From Bacteroidaceae bacterium (GTDB lineage: Bacteria > Bacteroidota > Bacteroidia > Bacteroidales > Bacteroidaceae), in NCBI GenBank assembly GCA_017615125.1, contig JAGAAS010000042.1:1-64000 (forward strand): a DNA stretch of 64,000 bases, given 5' to 3'. This document shows positions 16,207-24,413 of this stretch, in pieces (position 1 is the stretch's first letter; every line of letters starts with the position of its first letter). The notes below the pieces were generated by a model. That model did no database searches, was not told the DNA's origin, and saw only the letters and a program-made list of their open reading frames with translations. Position numbers and translations under genes: made by a program.

Positions 16207-16226
16207 AGTGTCCAAAAACGAAACAC
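16207..16226 (+). promoter_or_regulatory. Candidate response-regulator box upstream of tolC-like gene
   Basis: AGTGTCCAAAAACGAAACAC contains TGT-N11-ACA and nearly repeats the box at 24291-24310. It begins 80 bases before the -7 element at 16287, in the intergenic region shared with the divergent regulator gene. Confidence 0.55.
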
Positions 16227-16261
16227 AATTGCAGAAAAACACAAAATTGACGTTTCCTTTA

Positions 16262-16294
16262 TTTGGGGGATAGACCTTTCCTCTCCTACTTTTG
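16262..16294 (+). promoter_or_regulatory. Promoter of the efflux operon
   Basis: TTTG (16262-16265), 21 bases, TACTTTTG (16287-16294); the coding start follows 21 bases after the -7 element. Confidence 0.85.
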
Positions 16295-16314
16295 TGAAGC
16301 CAAAACGAAAAAAA

Positions 16315-17814
16315 ATGAAAGAACATTGGATTTCTCTCCGGCATTTCATTCGCAGAGTTGCGCTTGTATCAGCTACAGCTGCTCTGTTAACCATCCCGTC
16401 TTTCGGGAGGGAGAGCGTAAGTTTTTTCACGCTGGAAGAGGTGATTAGCCTTGCACAGGAACAATCTCCTGCAGCACAAGCGGCTCGCCACAGTTTTCAG
16501 TCGTCCTACTGGACATGGCGCAACTATCGCGCCAGTCTGCTGCCCTCGCTCAGTTTTTCGACATCGCCCTACCTCAATCGCAACACAGATTATGTCTCTT
16601 TGGGCGATGGCACCGAAGCCTATGTACGCCACAACAATCTCAAGACCGACCTCACCTTTGACCTCTCGCAAAGCATCTGGCTGACGGGAGGCACGCTCTC
16701 TGTGAAAAGCACAGCGCGGCGGCTCGATCTTCTCGGAGGAGGCAGCACCACCTACAACCTACAGCCGCTCACTGTGGTCTATTCGCATAGCCTGCTTGGC
16801 TACAACGGCATGCGCTGGAATCGACGCATCGAACCGCTTCGCTATCGCGAAGCCCGCAAGCAGTATGCTGAGACGATGGAGCTCGTTGCCTCGCAGGCAA
16901 GCACCTACTTCTTCCATCTTGCCTTAGCACAAACCAACCTTGAGATTGCAGAACAAAACCTTTCCACAGCTGACACGCTTCAAAGCTTCGCGCGCGGGCG
17001 ATATAATATAGGTACGATTACTGAAAACGAATTACTCCAGTTGGAACTCAACAAACTGACCGAGGAAGCCAACGTGCTTGCTGCACAGACAGCTCTTGAC
17101 GAAGCAGAAGATCTCCTTCGCACCTTTCTCAATCTCCAGGATGATGATTCGCCGCTCAGCGTCCGTATCGATACCGTTGTGCCTCTGTTTGTTGTACCCA
17201 TTGATAAAGCAATGGAGCTTGCCCGTCAGAACAGCCCCGACATAGAACGATGGGAACGCCAGCGCCTGCAGAGCGAAGAAAACCTTGCCTATGCCAAAGC
17301 AAATGCAGGGTTGAAGGCCAGCGTCTATATGCAACTGGGTCTGGCACAGACAAGCGATGACCTGCACACAGCCACACATGGCTTCAGAGACGAGCAGTAT
17401 GTCAGCGTAGGCGTCAGCTTACCTATTCTTGACTGGGGCCGAGGCCGCGGGCAAGTGCAATTGGCTCGTTCAAACCTTGACCTCACCAATACGCAGATTG
17501 AGCAGTCAACCATGAGCTTCGAGCAAAACGTGGTGAAAGTCGTCAAGCAATTCAACCTTCAGGGACGTCGCGTTAGCATTGCTCACAAAACCATGCAGAC
17601 CGCCCAGCAACGCTACGAAGTGGCACGGCGACTCTACGTAATGGGAAAAAGCACGATTCTTGATCTCAACAGCGCCATCAGCGAGAAGGACAGCGCTTAT
17701 CGAGGCTACGTCAGCGCCCTCAGCACCTACTGGAGCCTTTTCTATACCCTCCGAAGTCTCACTGCATACGACTTCCAATGGCAGCTGCCCATTGAATACG
17801 AATACGATGTTTAG
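16315..17814 (+). CDS. TolC-family outer-membrane efflux protein
   Basis: 499 residues from ATG at 16315; the frame also has a GTG at 16294 but that base lies in the promoter -7 element. An N-terminal signal (VALVSATAALLTIPSFG) is followed by the two-fold repeated TolC plan: FTLEEVISLAQEQSPAAQAARHSFQSSYW, then strands and long helices (AQTNLEIAEQNLSTADTLQSFARGRYNIGTITENELLQLELNKL), and a second half with VSVGVSLPILDWGRGRGQVQLARSNLDL and RYEVARRLYVMGKSTILDLNSAISEKDSAYRGYVSALSTYWSLFYTLRSLT. It forms the outer-membrane exit duct for the ABC transporter encoded downstream. First gene of the operon; the next gene starts 34 bases later. Confidence 0.93.
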   Translation: MKEHWISLRHFIRRVALVSATAALLTIPSFGRESVSFFTLEEVISLAQEQSPAAQAARHSFQSSYWTWRNYRASLLPSLSFSTSPYLNRNTDYVSLGDGTEAYVRHNNLKTDLTFDLSQSIWLTGGTLSVKSTARRLDLLGGGSTTYNLQPLTVVYSHSLLGYNGMRWNRRIEPLRYREARKQYAETMELVASQASTYFFHLALAQTNLEIAEQNLSTADTLQSFARGRYNIGTITENELLQLELNKLTEEANVLAAQTALDEAEDLLRTFLNLQDDDSPLSVRIDTVVPLFVVPIDKAMELARQNSPDIERWERQRLQSEENLAYAKANAGLKASVYMQLGLAQTSDDLHTATHGFRDEQYVSVGVSLPILDWGRGRGQVQLARSNLDLTNTQIEQSTMSFEQNVVKVVKQFNLQGRRVSIAHKTMQTAQQRYEVARRLYVMGKSTILDLNSAISEKDSAYRGYVSALSTYWSLFYTLRSLTAYDFQWQLPIEYEYDV

Positions 17815-17848
17815 TTAAGAAGTAAGAGTTAAGAAAAAGAGTTTTGTT

Positions 17849-20296
17849 ATGAACAGAGCACTATTCAGTCATTACCTCAAGGTGGCCGTGCGCAGCCTGG
17901 CGCGCTACAAGTCGCAGACCGTCATCTCCATCGTCGGCCTTGCCGTCGGCTTCGTCTGCCTTGCCCTTTCCAGCGTGTGGGTCAGATGGGAAAACACCTT
18001 CGACAACTTCCACCCGGGCGCCGACCGCATGTACATGGTGTGGGACAAGGGACTGGACGAACTAAGATTTGACAACCGCATGCCGCGCGCCAACGGTGCG
18101 CTGAAAGCTGTGCTTCCCCGCGACTACCCGGAGGTGGAAAACGCCTGCTACTATTACACTGGCTTGGTAGGGGAAAAGGAAGGCTTTAAAGTACCTGTGC
18201 GGGAACTTTACACCGATACGACGTTCCTCTCCATGTTTTCCCTATCGCTCATCGAAGGTGAGATGCATGAGGAGAAGGAAGAGAACTGCTACGTCTCTGA
18301 AGAGTACGCCCTGAAGCGTTTTGGCGCGGAGAGTGCTGTCGGAAAGCCCTTTCTTAGCTATCTTCCATCCTTGACCATTGATGGCGTGTTCAAGGGCTTT
18401 CATCATTCCAGCCTGGCTTTTGACCTTTTGGCCGTTCTCCGTTCATCGGAAAAACAATTCTCTGCCTGCCAGATTGTCCAGCTGAAGCAGGGTACAGACC
18501 TCCGTGCCTTCGAAGCCAAGTTGAACGCTATCGACAACGACGAGCTGCGCAAGGGGGAAATAGAACTTATCCCCCTGAGTCGCGCACACCGCTACATGAA
18601 GGATGTAGCGCTGAACAAGGAGAATCTCAGCTATCGCCACCTGCGTTTCTTCCAATTGGTGAGCGCGCTGCTGGTGGCCTGCGTGTTCATCAACTTCCTC
18701 GTGCTCTTCCTCATCCGCGTTCGTGGACGCCAACGGGAGATGGCGCTGCGCATGGTGCACGGCGCGAAGCCGCGTATGCTGCTTGAGCAGTTCGTAGTGG
18801 AATTACTGCTTACGCTGGGCTTGGCGCTGGCCTTGGGCTTGTTCCTGACCTTTGCCGTGAAGGACATCTTTGCGGAGTATGCGGGAATTGATTTGTCTGG
18901 CAGCTACGTTCTGGGTAACGCCTTGCTCTTCATGGCCATCATCGCTGCCGTCTGCCTCGTCATCGCCACCGTAAGTGTGGAGGTGGTACGCCGAAGCACC
19001 ATCCGCCGCTCCCTCATGCCTGGCGGCGGACGGAGGAACAATACTTTCACCAAGATTGGCACGGGCGTACAGTTGGCCGCAAGCCTCTGCCTTATCGTCT
19101 GTGCTGCCTTCATGCTCAAGCAGCTCTACTTCATGAAGAACACCGACTGGGGCTACGACATCAAGGGGCACATGCACTTCCAACTCAATGGCACCCGTGA
19201 CCCCGAGCACCCCGACACACCGCTGAGCTATGGAGCGATAGACTATGACAGAACCAGTAAGGGGTTAGACGTGGAGATGATGGACCGTTTGCGCAAACTG
19301 CCCTATGTGCAGAGTGCCAAGAGTGCAGGCGAAGACCCCATCGGGCTATACGAACGGAACTTCGGTGGCCGGGACGCGGGCACCTTCTTTAAGATGCGGC
19401 CGATGCACGAGGGCGAGATGCCCAACGACATATCGAACGACCGCATAGTGGATGAGGGCATACCAATTACAATCATTAGTATCGACAATGACCTGAGTGA
19501 AGCCGGGCTTACCGCAGTGGAAGGGGCGCTGCCCATCAATCCCCGTGCAGGCGACGTAGCCATCACCGAAAGGACGCGCGAACTGCTGGGCGTAGAGTCG
19601 GCCGTGGGGATGCAGCTCATGGTGTCGGGATTCAGCTTTAACGGCGCTCCACCCGAAACGCACCACTACACCGTGAAGGCCGTCGTCAAAGACATCTACC
19701 TCGACTCACCCACACAAACCGCTCTACCCTATATCCTCGGAGACCACGGCTGGACGTTCTTGGACAGCAAGATTGCCGTTCGCTACGACCCCGCCCACCG
19801 CGCCGAGCTGGCAAAGGAGCTGCAGGCGATGCTGGACGAACATCCAGAGCTGATCTTTGACGTCGTCTGGCACGAGGACGAATGGGCCGAGCTGATGCGC
19901 AGCGAGGACAACCTCGCCCTGCTGATGACCATCGTCAGCATCATCGCCGTGCTGATTGCTGTCTTCGGCGTCTATAGCATCATCACGCTTGCCTGCCGCC
20001 AGCGCCGCAAGGAGATTGCCCTCAGGAAGATTCACGGCGCCAAACTCCGCAACATCCTCAGCATGTTTATAAAGGAGTACGGCCTCATCCTCCTCATCAG
20101 CAGCTTCGTAGCTTTCATCGTAGGCTTTATCATCATGCACGGTTGGCTGGAGCAGTACGTCAAGCGCACACCCCTCTCGTGGTGGCTCTTCGCCGGTATC
20201 TTCCTCGCCACCGCCCTGCTCATCGCCCTCTGCGTGGGCAGCCGGGTGTTGAGGACCGCCCGCGAAAACCCTGCCGATGTGGTAAAGAGCGAATGA
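17849..20296 (+). CDS. MacB/FtsX-type ABC permease, paralog 1
   Basis: 815 residues. Order: N-terminal cytoplasmic stub MNRALFSHYLKVAVRSLARYK, helix 1 (TVISIVGLAVGFVCLALSSVW), first periplasmic domain (about 50-265), three helices of the first FtsX domain (FFQLVSALLVACVFINFLVLFLIRVRGRQREMALRMVHGAKPRMLLEQF...), helix 5 after a basic loop (MPGGGRRNNTFTKIGTGVQLAAS), second periplasmic domain (about 430-670), then the C-terminal FtsX domain with VFGVYSIITLACRQRRKEIALRKIHGAKLRNIL. The 8-helix plan lacks its own ATPase, so it must use the one at 29386-30066. It resembles paralog 4 very closely at both ends and differs in the periplasmic parts. Such permeases drive mechanotransmission or efflux, not classical substrate passage. 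Confidence 0.9.
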   Translation: MNRALFSHYLKVAVRSLARYKSQTVISIVGLAVGFVCLALSSVWVRWENTFDNFHPGADRMYMVWDKGLDELRFDNRMPRANGALKAVLPRDYPEVENACYYYTGLVGEKEGFKVPVRELYTDTTFLSMFSLSLIEGEMHEEKEENCYVSEEYALKRFGAESAVGKPFLSYLPSLTIDGVFKGFHHSSLAFDLLAVLRSSEKQFSACQIVQLKQGTDLRAFEAKLNAIDNDELRKGEIELIPLSRAHRYMKDVALNKENLSYRHLRFFQLVSALLVACVFINFLVLFLIRVRGRQREMALRMVHGAKPRMLLEQFVVELLLTLGLALALGLFLTFAVKDIFAEYAGIDLSGSYVLGNALLFMAIIAAVCLVIATVSVEVVRRSTIRRSLMPGGGRRNNTFTKIGTGVQLAASLCLIVCAAFMLKQLYFMKNTDWGYDIKGHMHFQLNGTRDPEHPDTPLSYGAIDYDRTSKGLDVEMMDRLRKLPYVQSAKSAGEDPIGLYERNFGGRDAGTFFKMRPMHEGEMPNDISNDRIVDEGIPITIISIDNDLSEAGLTAVEGALPINPRAGDVAITERTRELLGVESAVGMQLMVSGFSFNGAPPETHHYTVKAVVKDIYLDSPTQTALPYILGDHGWTFLDSKIAVRYDPAHRAELAKELQAMLDEHPELIFDVVWHEDEWAELMRSEDNLALLMTIVSIIAVLIAVFGVYSIITLACRQRRKEIALRKIHGAKLRNILSMFIKEYGLILLISSFVAFIVGFIIMHGWLEQYVKRTPLSWWLFAGIFLATALLIALCVGSRVLRTARENPADVVKSE

Positions 20297-20338
20297 TTGT
20301 TAGTTAAGAATTAAGAGTTAATAGTTTTTAGAAAAAGT

Positions 20339-21592
20339 ATGGATATTCCCCTTCCCCAACGTCCCTGGTACATCCGCCATCGCGGAATGCTCCTCGCCGG
20401 AGTAGCTGCCATCGTCGTTCTTATAGCACTTGTGCTGGTCGCCCTTCGTCCCAAGACTTTGCGGCTTGCTGTCGACTCCATCGCCATCAGCGAGGTTACA
20501 CTGACCGAGTTCACCGAGTATGTCAACGCCGACGGTGTCCTCCAGCCCATCCGCACCGTGCGTGTGGGAGCCGTTGAAGCTGGCACCATCAGCGAGATTG
20601 TCGCCGAGGAGGGCGCTATGGTGCGCGAGGGTGACACCCTCGTCCTCCTCACCAACCCTGAGCTTGAGCAGCAGATTGCCGACCAGCGTGCCGCCTTTGC
20701 CCGACTGCTCCGCTCACAGCGAGAGAAGGAACTTGAGATGAAGCAGAAGCGCATCACCATCCGCCAACAAACGCTGCAGGCTTCCTACGAACTCGCAAGG
20801 CTCGAGAAGCAGTTCCGTCTCGACCAAGAGGAGTTCCGCATGGGCATCAAGAGCCGTGCCGAACTCGACTTGGCCGAAGCCGAATATAACTATCGTCACC
20901 GCAGCGCCGAGTTGCAGCTTGAGAGCCTGCGCAGCGACTCTGCCCTTGCCTCCCTTCATGCCGAATCGACTCGTAACGAGCTGGCCGACGAACAGCAGCG
21001 TTTGCGCCGTGCGGAGGCACGATTGGCCGATCTCATCGTCAGAGCCCCTTGCGACGGACAGCTCAGCAATATTAACGCCGTCCTTGGCCAGAAAATCGGC
21101 AGCGGCAGCGAGGTAGGCGAAATAAAGATAATGGACCGCTTCCGCCTGGCCTCATCGCTCAACGAATACTACATCGACAAGCTCGCCGTGGGGCAGTTGG
21201 CCACCGTCACCTATGGTGATGCCGCCTACTCCCTGCGAATCAGCCGTATAGTCCCTGAAGTGAAAGATCACTCTTTCCCGGTCGACCTCGTCTTCACAGA
21301 CTCCATGCCTGCCAACGCCCGCATCGGCAAGGGCTATCAGGCAAAGATTGAGTTCTCCGCAGCTGAGCCTGCCGTTGTCATTCCCAAAGGAAACTTCTAC
21401 TCGTTTACCGGCGGCAAATGGATATTCCGTCTCTCGTCCGACGGGCATACAGCCCGACGCGTATCCATCACCATCGGACGTCAGAATCCTCTTTTCTACG
21501 AAGTAACCGAGGGGCTCCAGCCCGGCGACTATGTCATCACCTCTGGCTACGACACCTTCGGCGATGTCAAGGAGATACGCTTGAAAAATTAG
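20339..21592 (+). CDS. Periplasmic membrane-fusion (HlyD/MacA-type) protein
   Basis: 417 residues. One N-terminal membrane anchor (GMLLAGVAAIVVLIALVLVAL), then a first lipoyl half (VNADGVLQPIRTVRVGAVEAGTISEIVAEEGAMVREGDTLVLL), a long coiled coil (about 105-230: NPELEQQIADQRAAFARLLRSQREKELEMKQKR...), the second lipoyl half (LIVRAPCDGQLSNINAVLGQKIGSGSEVGEI), a beta-barrel domain and a membrane-proximal end. It bridges the permeases to the TolC-like duct. Located between permease paralogs 1 and 2; only one fusion protein serves four permeases. The intergenic piece before it (20297-20338) carries TTAAGAG heptamers. Confidence 0.92.
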   Translation: MDIPLPQRPWYIRHRGMLLAGVAAIVVLIALVLVALRPKTLRLAVDSIAISEVTLTEFTEYVNADGVLQPIRTVRVGAVEAGTISEIVAEEGAMVREGDTLVLLTNPELEQQIADQRAAFARLLRSQREKELEMKQKRITIRQQTLQASYELARLEKQFRLDQEEFRMGIKSRAELDLAEAEYNYRHRSAELQLESLRSDSALASLHAESTRNELADEQQRLRRAEARLADLIVRAPCDGQLSNINAVLGQKIGSGSEVGEIKIMDRFRLASSLNEYYIDKLAVGQLATVTYGDAAYSLRISRIVPEVKDHSFPVDLVFTDSMPANARIGKGYQAKIEFSAAEPAVVIPKGNFYSFTGGKWIFRLSSDGHTARRVSITIGRQNPLFYEVTEGLQPGDYVITSGYDTFGDVKEIRLKN

Positions 21593-21669
21593 TTCAGTCG
21601 CGACAAGAAAAGAAAAAGTTAACCGGTGCGGAACGATTGTTTAAAAAACGACGGATTATTAAACAAAAG

Positions 21670-21753
21670 AAATATTGTTTAACTCTAAAAAATTATTGTT
21701 TAACTCTAAGGATTTATTGTTTAACTCTGGCAAATTATAGTTAAACAATATTT
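21670..21753 (+). repeat. Three 21-base iterons closed by an inverted copy
   Basis: ATTGTTTAACTCT occurs at 21674, 21695 and 21716, an exact 21-base period (two helical turns). The first unit with flank, AAATATTGTTTAACT (21670-21684), is perfectly complementary to AGTTAAACAATATTT (21739-21753). The array sits in the 267-base gap between the fusion protein and permease 2; the rest of the gap shows no gene and no clear TAnnTTTG promoter. Confidence 0.9.
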
Positions 21754-21859
21754 TCCGAAACGAAAAACGCTTGCTCACAGTACATAAGTCCATCGGACAG
21801 AAACGAATTATCTTCACCTGACAAAAACAACGTGAATCACTCAACATAAAAAGAACAAT

Positions 21860-24259
21860 ATGAAAAAGGGTTTGTTTCCTCATTATACCATTGTAGGCGT
21901 CCGCAATCTACAGCGCTACAAGTTGCAGAGCATCATATCCATCGTCGGCCTCGCCGTGGGCTTCGTCTGCCTTTCGCTGTCGGCCCTCTGGCTGCGCTAC
22001 GACAACAGCTACAACACCGACCTCCCCATCGATGCCCCCGAGCGCACCTATGCCCTGGGCGGCTCGTGGCGCAGCGGCGAGTTCACCCTCACCGTGCCCG
22101 GAGGCCTGCGCGAAGAGATGAACAAATGGCCCGAGGTGGAGGCCTGGTGCCTCAACCTGCAATCGACCACCGATCTTGAAATCGACGGCGTAAAGGAAGA
22201 GGTCGCGTTTATTGACATCGACAAGACCTTTGCTAACTTCTTCCATTTCGACGTCGTGGCCGGCCCCGCCGACTTCTGGACGACCAACAAAGGCGACGAC
22301 ATGTACCACCTCGCGTTCAGCGAGTCGTATGCCCGCAAGAAATTCGGCCAGGAGAACCCCATCGGTCGGAAGGTCAAGATAGAGGGAGGAACCGAGGCCG
22401 TCGTCGAGGCCGTTGTCAAGGACTTCAGCCGCCACAGCTCGTTCACGTTCGACATCGCCTACATCATGCCCATCGACGGTACAAATGACTCGCGCGGTAG
22501 CTGGCAGCCCACGCTCGTCCGCCTCGCGCCGGGCGACGAGGCAATGGCCTCGTTCTTGAAGAAGATTGACGAACACGTGGAATGGGAGGGCACCGAGCCC
22601 TTGCACGGCAAGATAGAGCCCCTCACCAAGATGGGCCGCTGGAAGGACAACGCAAAGCTCTCCTACGCCCACATGCGCGCCTTCCTCCTCATCAGCATCC
22701 TGCTCACCGTTTGTGCCCTCATCAACTTCCTCACGCTCTACCTCACCCGTCTGCGCGGCCGAAAACGCGAGATGGCGCTACGCCTCGTCAACGGCTCTAC
22801 GCATCGCGGCCTCGTCGGCATGTTCGCCACCGAGCTACTCGTCACCCTCGGCTGCGCCACCATGCTGGGCGTGCTGCTGGTGTTCCTGCTGCGCGACCCG
22901 TTCGCCGCGTTTGCGGGTATCGAGATGGGCGGCGTCTATGTCACAAAGGGTGCGTTCCTCATCATGGTCGGCGTGCTCGCCGTCTGTCTCATGCTGAGTC
23001 TCGGCGCCGTGGAGATTGTCCGCCGCCGCACACTCCAATCGTCCATCAACCCCGCCGCCGCTCGCCGCCACGTCTTTTCGTCGGTCAGCATCGGCGTGCA
23101 GCTCGCCGTCAGCCTCACGTTCGTGTTCTGCGCGGTGGTGATGCTGCGCCAGCTGTGGTTCATGCGCAATACCGACAACGGCGTCGTGATGAAGGACCGC
23201 GCCTATCTCACCATCGGCCCTGCCGACCGACTGAACTTCAACATGACTCACCACATCGACGACAATGGCATCCCGCAGAAACTCGCCGCCCTACCCGCCA
23301 TCGAACTCGTCAGCCGCGACTGGAATTTCTGGATGCTCGGCATGTCGAGCCGCTCCTACGAAGTCAGCCTCAGCGAAGACCCCGAGAGCGAGTTCGTCGA
23401 GGTCACCAACTATCGCGGCCTCTTCGACCCGGGCGACCCCATCTACGGCTTCACCGTCCTTGAAGGCACGCTGTCCCGCTACGACACGTGGAACCCCTCA
23501 GAGGTCATCATCGACGAGCAGACGCGTGCCCGCCTCGGCCTCGCCGACGGCGCCGTCGGCAAGACCGTCTGGTACCGCGGCCATGGCGACAAGAGCAAGA
23601 AAGTGGGCACCATCGGTGCCGTCGTCCGCGACGTCACCGTCCGCTCCGCGAGGACGGATTCGCGCATCTTCCCCATCTTCATCCGCCGCGTCAGCGAGGA
23701 CGAGCGGAACAACTTCCGCTCACACTGCCAGTTCGTCCAGTTCGCCTACCGTCACGGTATGAAGAAGGAGATGGAGGCGCAGGTCGCCGAGCTGATGAAC
23801 GGCTTCTCCGAGATACGATGGGACCTGAATTACGCCGACGAAATCATGAAGGAGTTGACCGAAAGCGACCAGAACCTCGGCCGTCTGCTCCTGCTCGTCA
23901 CCCTCGTGGCTATGCTCATCGCCGTTTTCGGCGTCTATAGCATCATCACCCTCGCCTGCCGCCAGCGGAGGAAAGAGATTGCCCTCCGCAAAGTGCACGG
24001 CGCCAAGCGGAAGGACATCCTCGGCATGTTCGTCCGTGAGTACGGCCTCATCCTCGTCATCAGCAGCTTCGTGGCCTTCATCGTAGGCTATGTCATCATG
24101 CACGACTGGCTGGAGCAGTACGTCCGCCGCATCGCTATAGGTCCGCACTACTATTTGCTCATACTCGTCATCACCATTCTACTCATTGCCCTCTGCGTTG
24201 GCTCACGCGTCCTACGCACGGCAAGGGAGAATCCCGCCGACGTGGTGAAAAGCGAATGA
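21860..24259 (+). CDS. MacB/FtsX-type ABC permease, paralog 2
   Basis: 799 residues with the same 8-helix plan as its neighbours: helix 1 SIISIVGLAVGFVCLSLSALW, a first periplasmic domain, first FtsX domain (FLLISILLTVCALINFLTLYLTRLRGRKREMALRLVNGSTHRGLVGMFATELLVTLG), helix 5 after a NPAAARRHVFSSVSIGVQLAVSL loop, second periplasmic domain, and a C-terminal FtsX domain with FGVYSIITLACRQRRKEIALRKVHGAKRKDILGMFVREYGL. It pairs with paralog 3 rather than 1 and 4. No ATPase domain. It follows a 267-base gap holding iterons, so it may be regulated separately from the tolC-permease 1-fusion protein run. Confidence 0.9.
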   Translation: MKKGLFPHYTIVGVRNLQRYKLQSIISIVGLAVGFVCLSLSALWLRYDNSYNTDLPIDAPERTYALGGSWRSGEFTLTVPGGLREEMNKWPEVEAWCLNLQSTTDLEIDGVKEEVAFIDIDKTFANFFHFDVVAGPADFWTTNKGDDMYHLAFSESYARKKFGQENPIGRKVKIEGGTEAVVEAVVKDFSRHSSFTFDIAYIMPIDGTNDSRGSWQPTLVRLAPGDEAMASFLKKIDEHVEWEGTEPLHGKIEPLTKMGRWKDNAKLSYAHMRAFLLISILLTVCALINFLTLYLTRLRGRKREMALRLVNGSTHRGLVGMFATELLVTLGCATMLGVLLVFLLRDPFAAFAGIEMGGVYVTKGAFLIMVGVLAVCLMLSLGAVEIVRRRTLQSSINPAAARRHVFSSVSIGVQLAVSLTFVFCAVVMLRQLWFMRNTDNGVVMKDRAYLTIGPADRLNFNMTHHIDDNGIPQKLAALPAIELVSRDWNFWMLGMSSRSYEVSLSEDPESEFVEVTNYRGLFDPGDPIYGFTVLEGTLSRYDTWNPSEVIIDEQTRARLGLADGAVGKTVWYRGHGDKSKKVGTIGAVVRDVTVRSARTDSRIFPIFIRRVSEDERNNFRSHCQFVQFAYRHGMKKEMEAQVAELMNGFSEIRWDLNYADEIMKELTESDQNLGRLLLLVTLVAMLIAVFGVYSIITLACRQRRKEIALRKVHGAKRKDILGMFVREYGLILVISSFVAFIVGYVIMHDWLEQYVRRIAIGPHYYLLILVITILLIALCVGSRVLRTARENPADVVKSE

Positions 24260-24290
24260 GTAACTTGATGAAGGAGGGAATGCAAGGGAA

Positions 24291-24310
24291 AGTGTCCAAA
24301 AAACGTACAG
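24291..24310 (+). promoter_or_regulatory. Candidate response-regulator box upstream of permease 3
   Basis: AGTGTCCAAAAAACGTACAG shares AGTGTCCAAAAA and a TGT-N11-ACA frame with the box at 16207-16226, and begins 78 bases before a -7 element at 24369 (80 at the first site). Confidence 0.55.
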
Positions 24311-24347
24311 TTTTTAATTAAAAAAGGAAAATGTAATTCTTTTTCGC

Positions 24348-24376
24348 TTTGTCCCGATTATTTGCCTATATTTTTG
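24348..24376 (+). promoter_or_regulatory. Possible promoter of permease 3
   Basis: TATTTTTG at 24369-24376 with TTTG at 24348-24351. The 17-base spacer is shorter than the 19-21 seen elsewhere in the window, so a regulator may be needed. Confidence 0.5.
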
Positions 24377-24413
24377 CAGAGTGAAAAAAGAGAACAATTG
24401 TTAGAACAAACAA

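Noticed and set aside
21670-21753. CRISPR or plasmid-type origin iterons
   Set aside because: Spacers of eight bases are too short for CRISPR, and no replication protein gene is nearby; the repeats sit inside an efflux locus.
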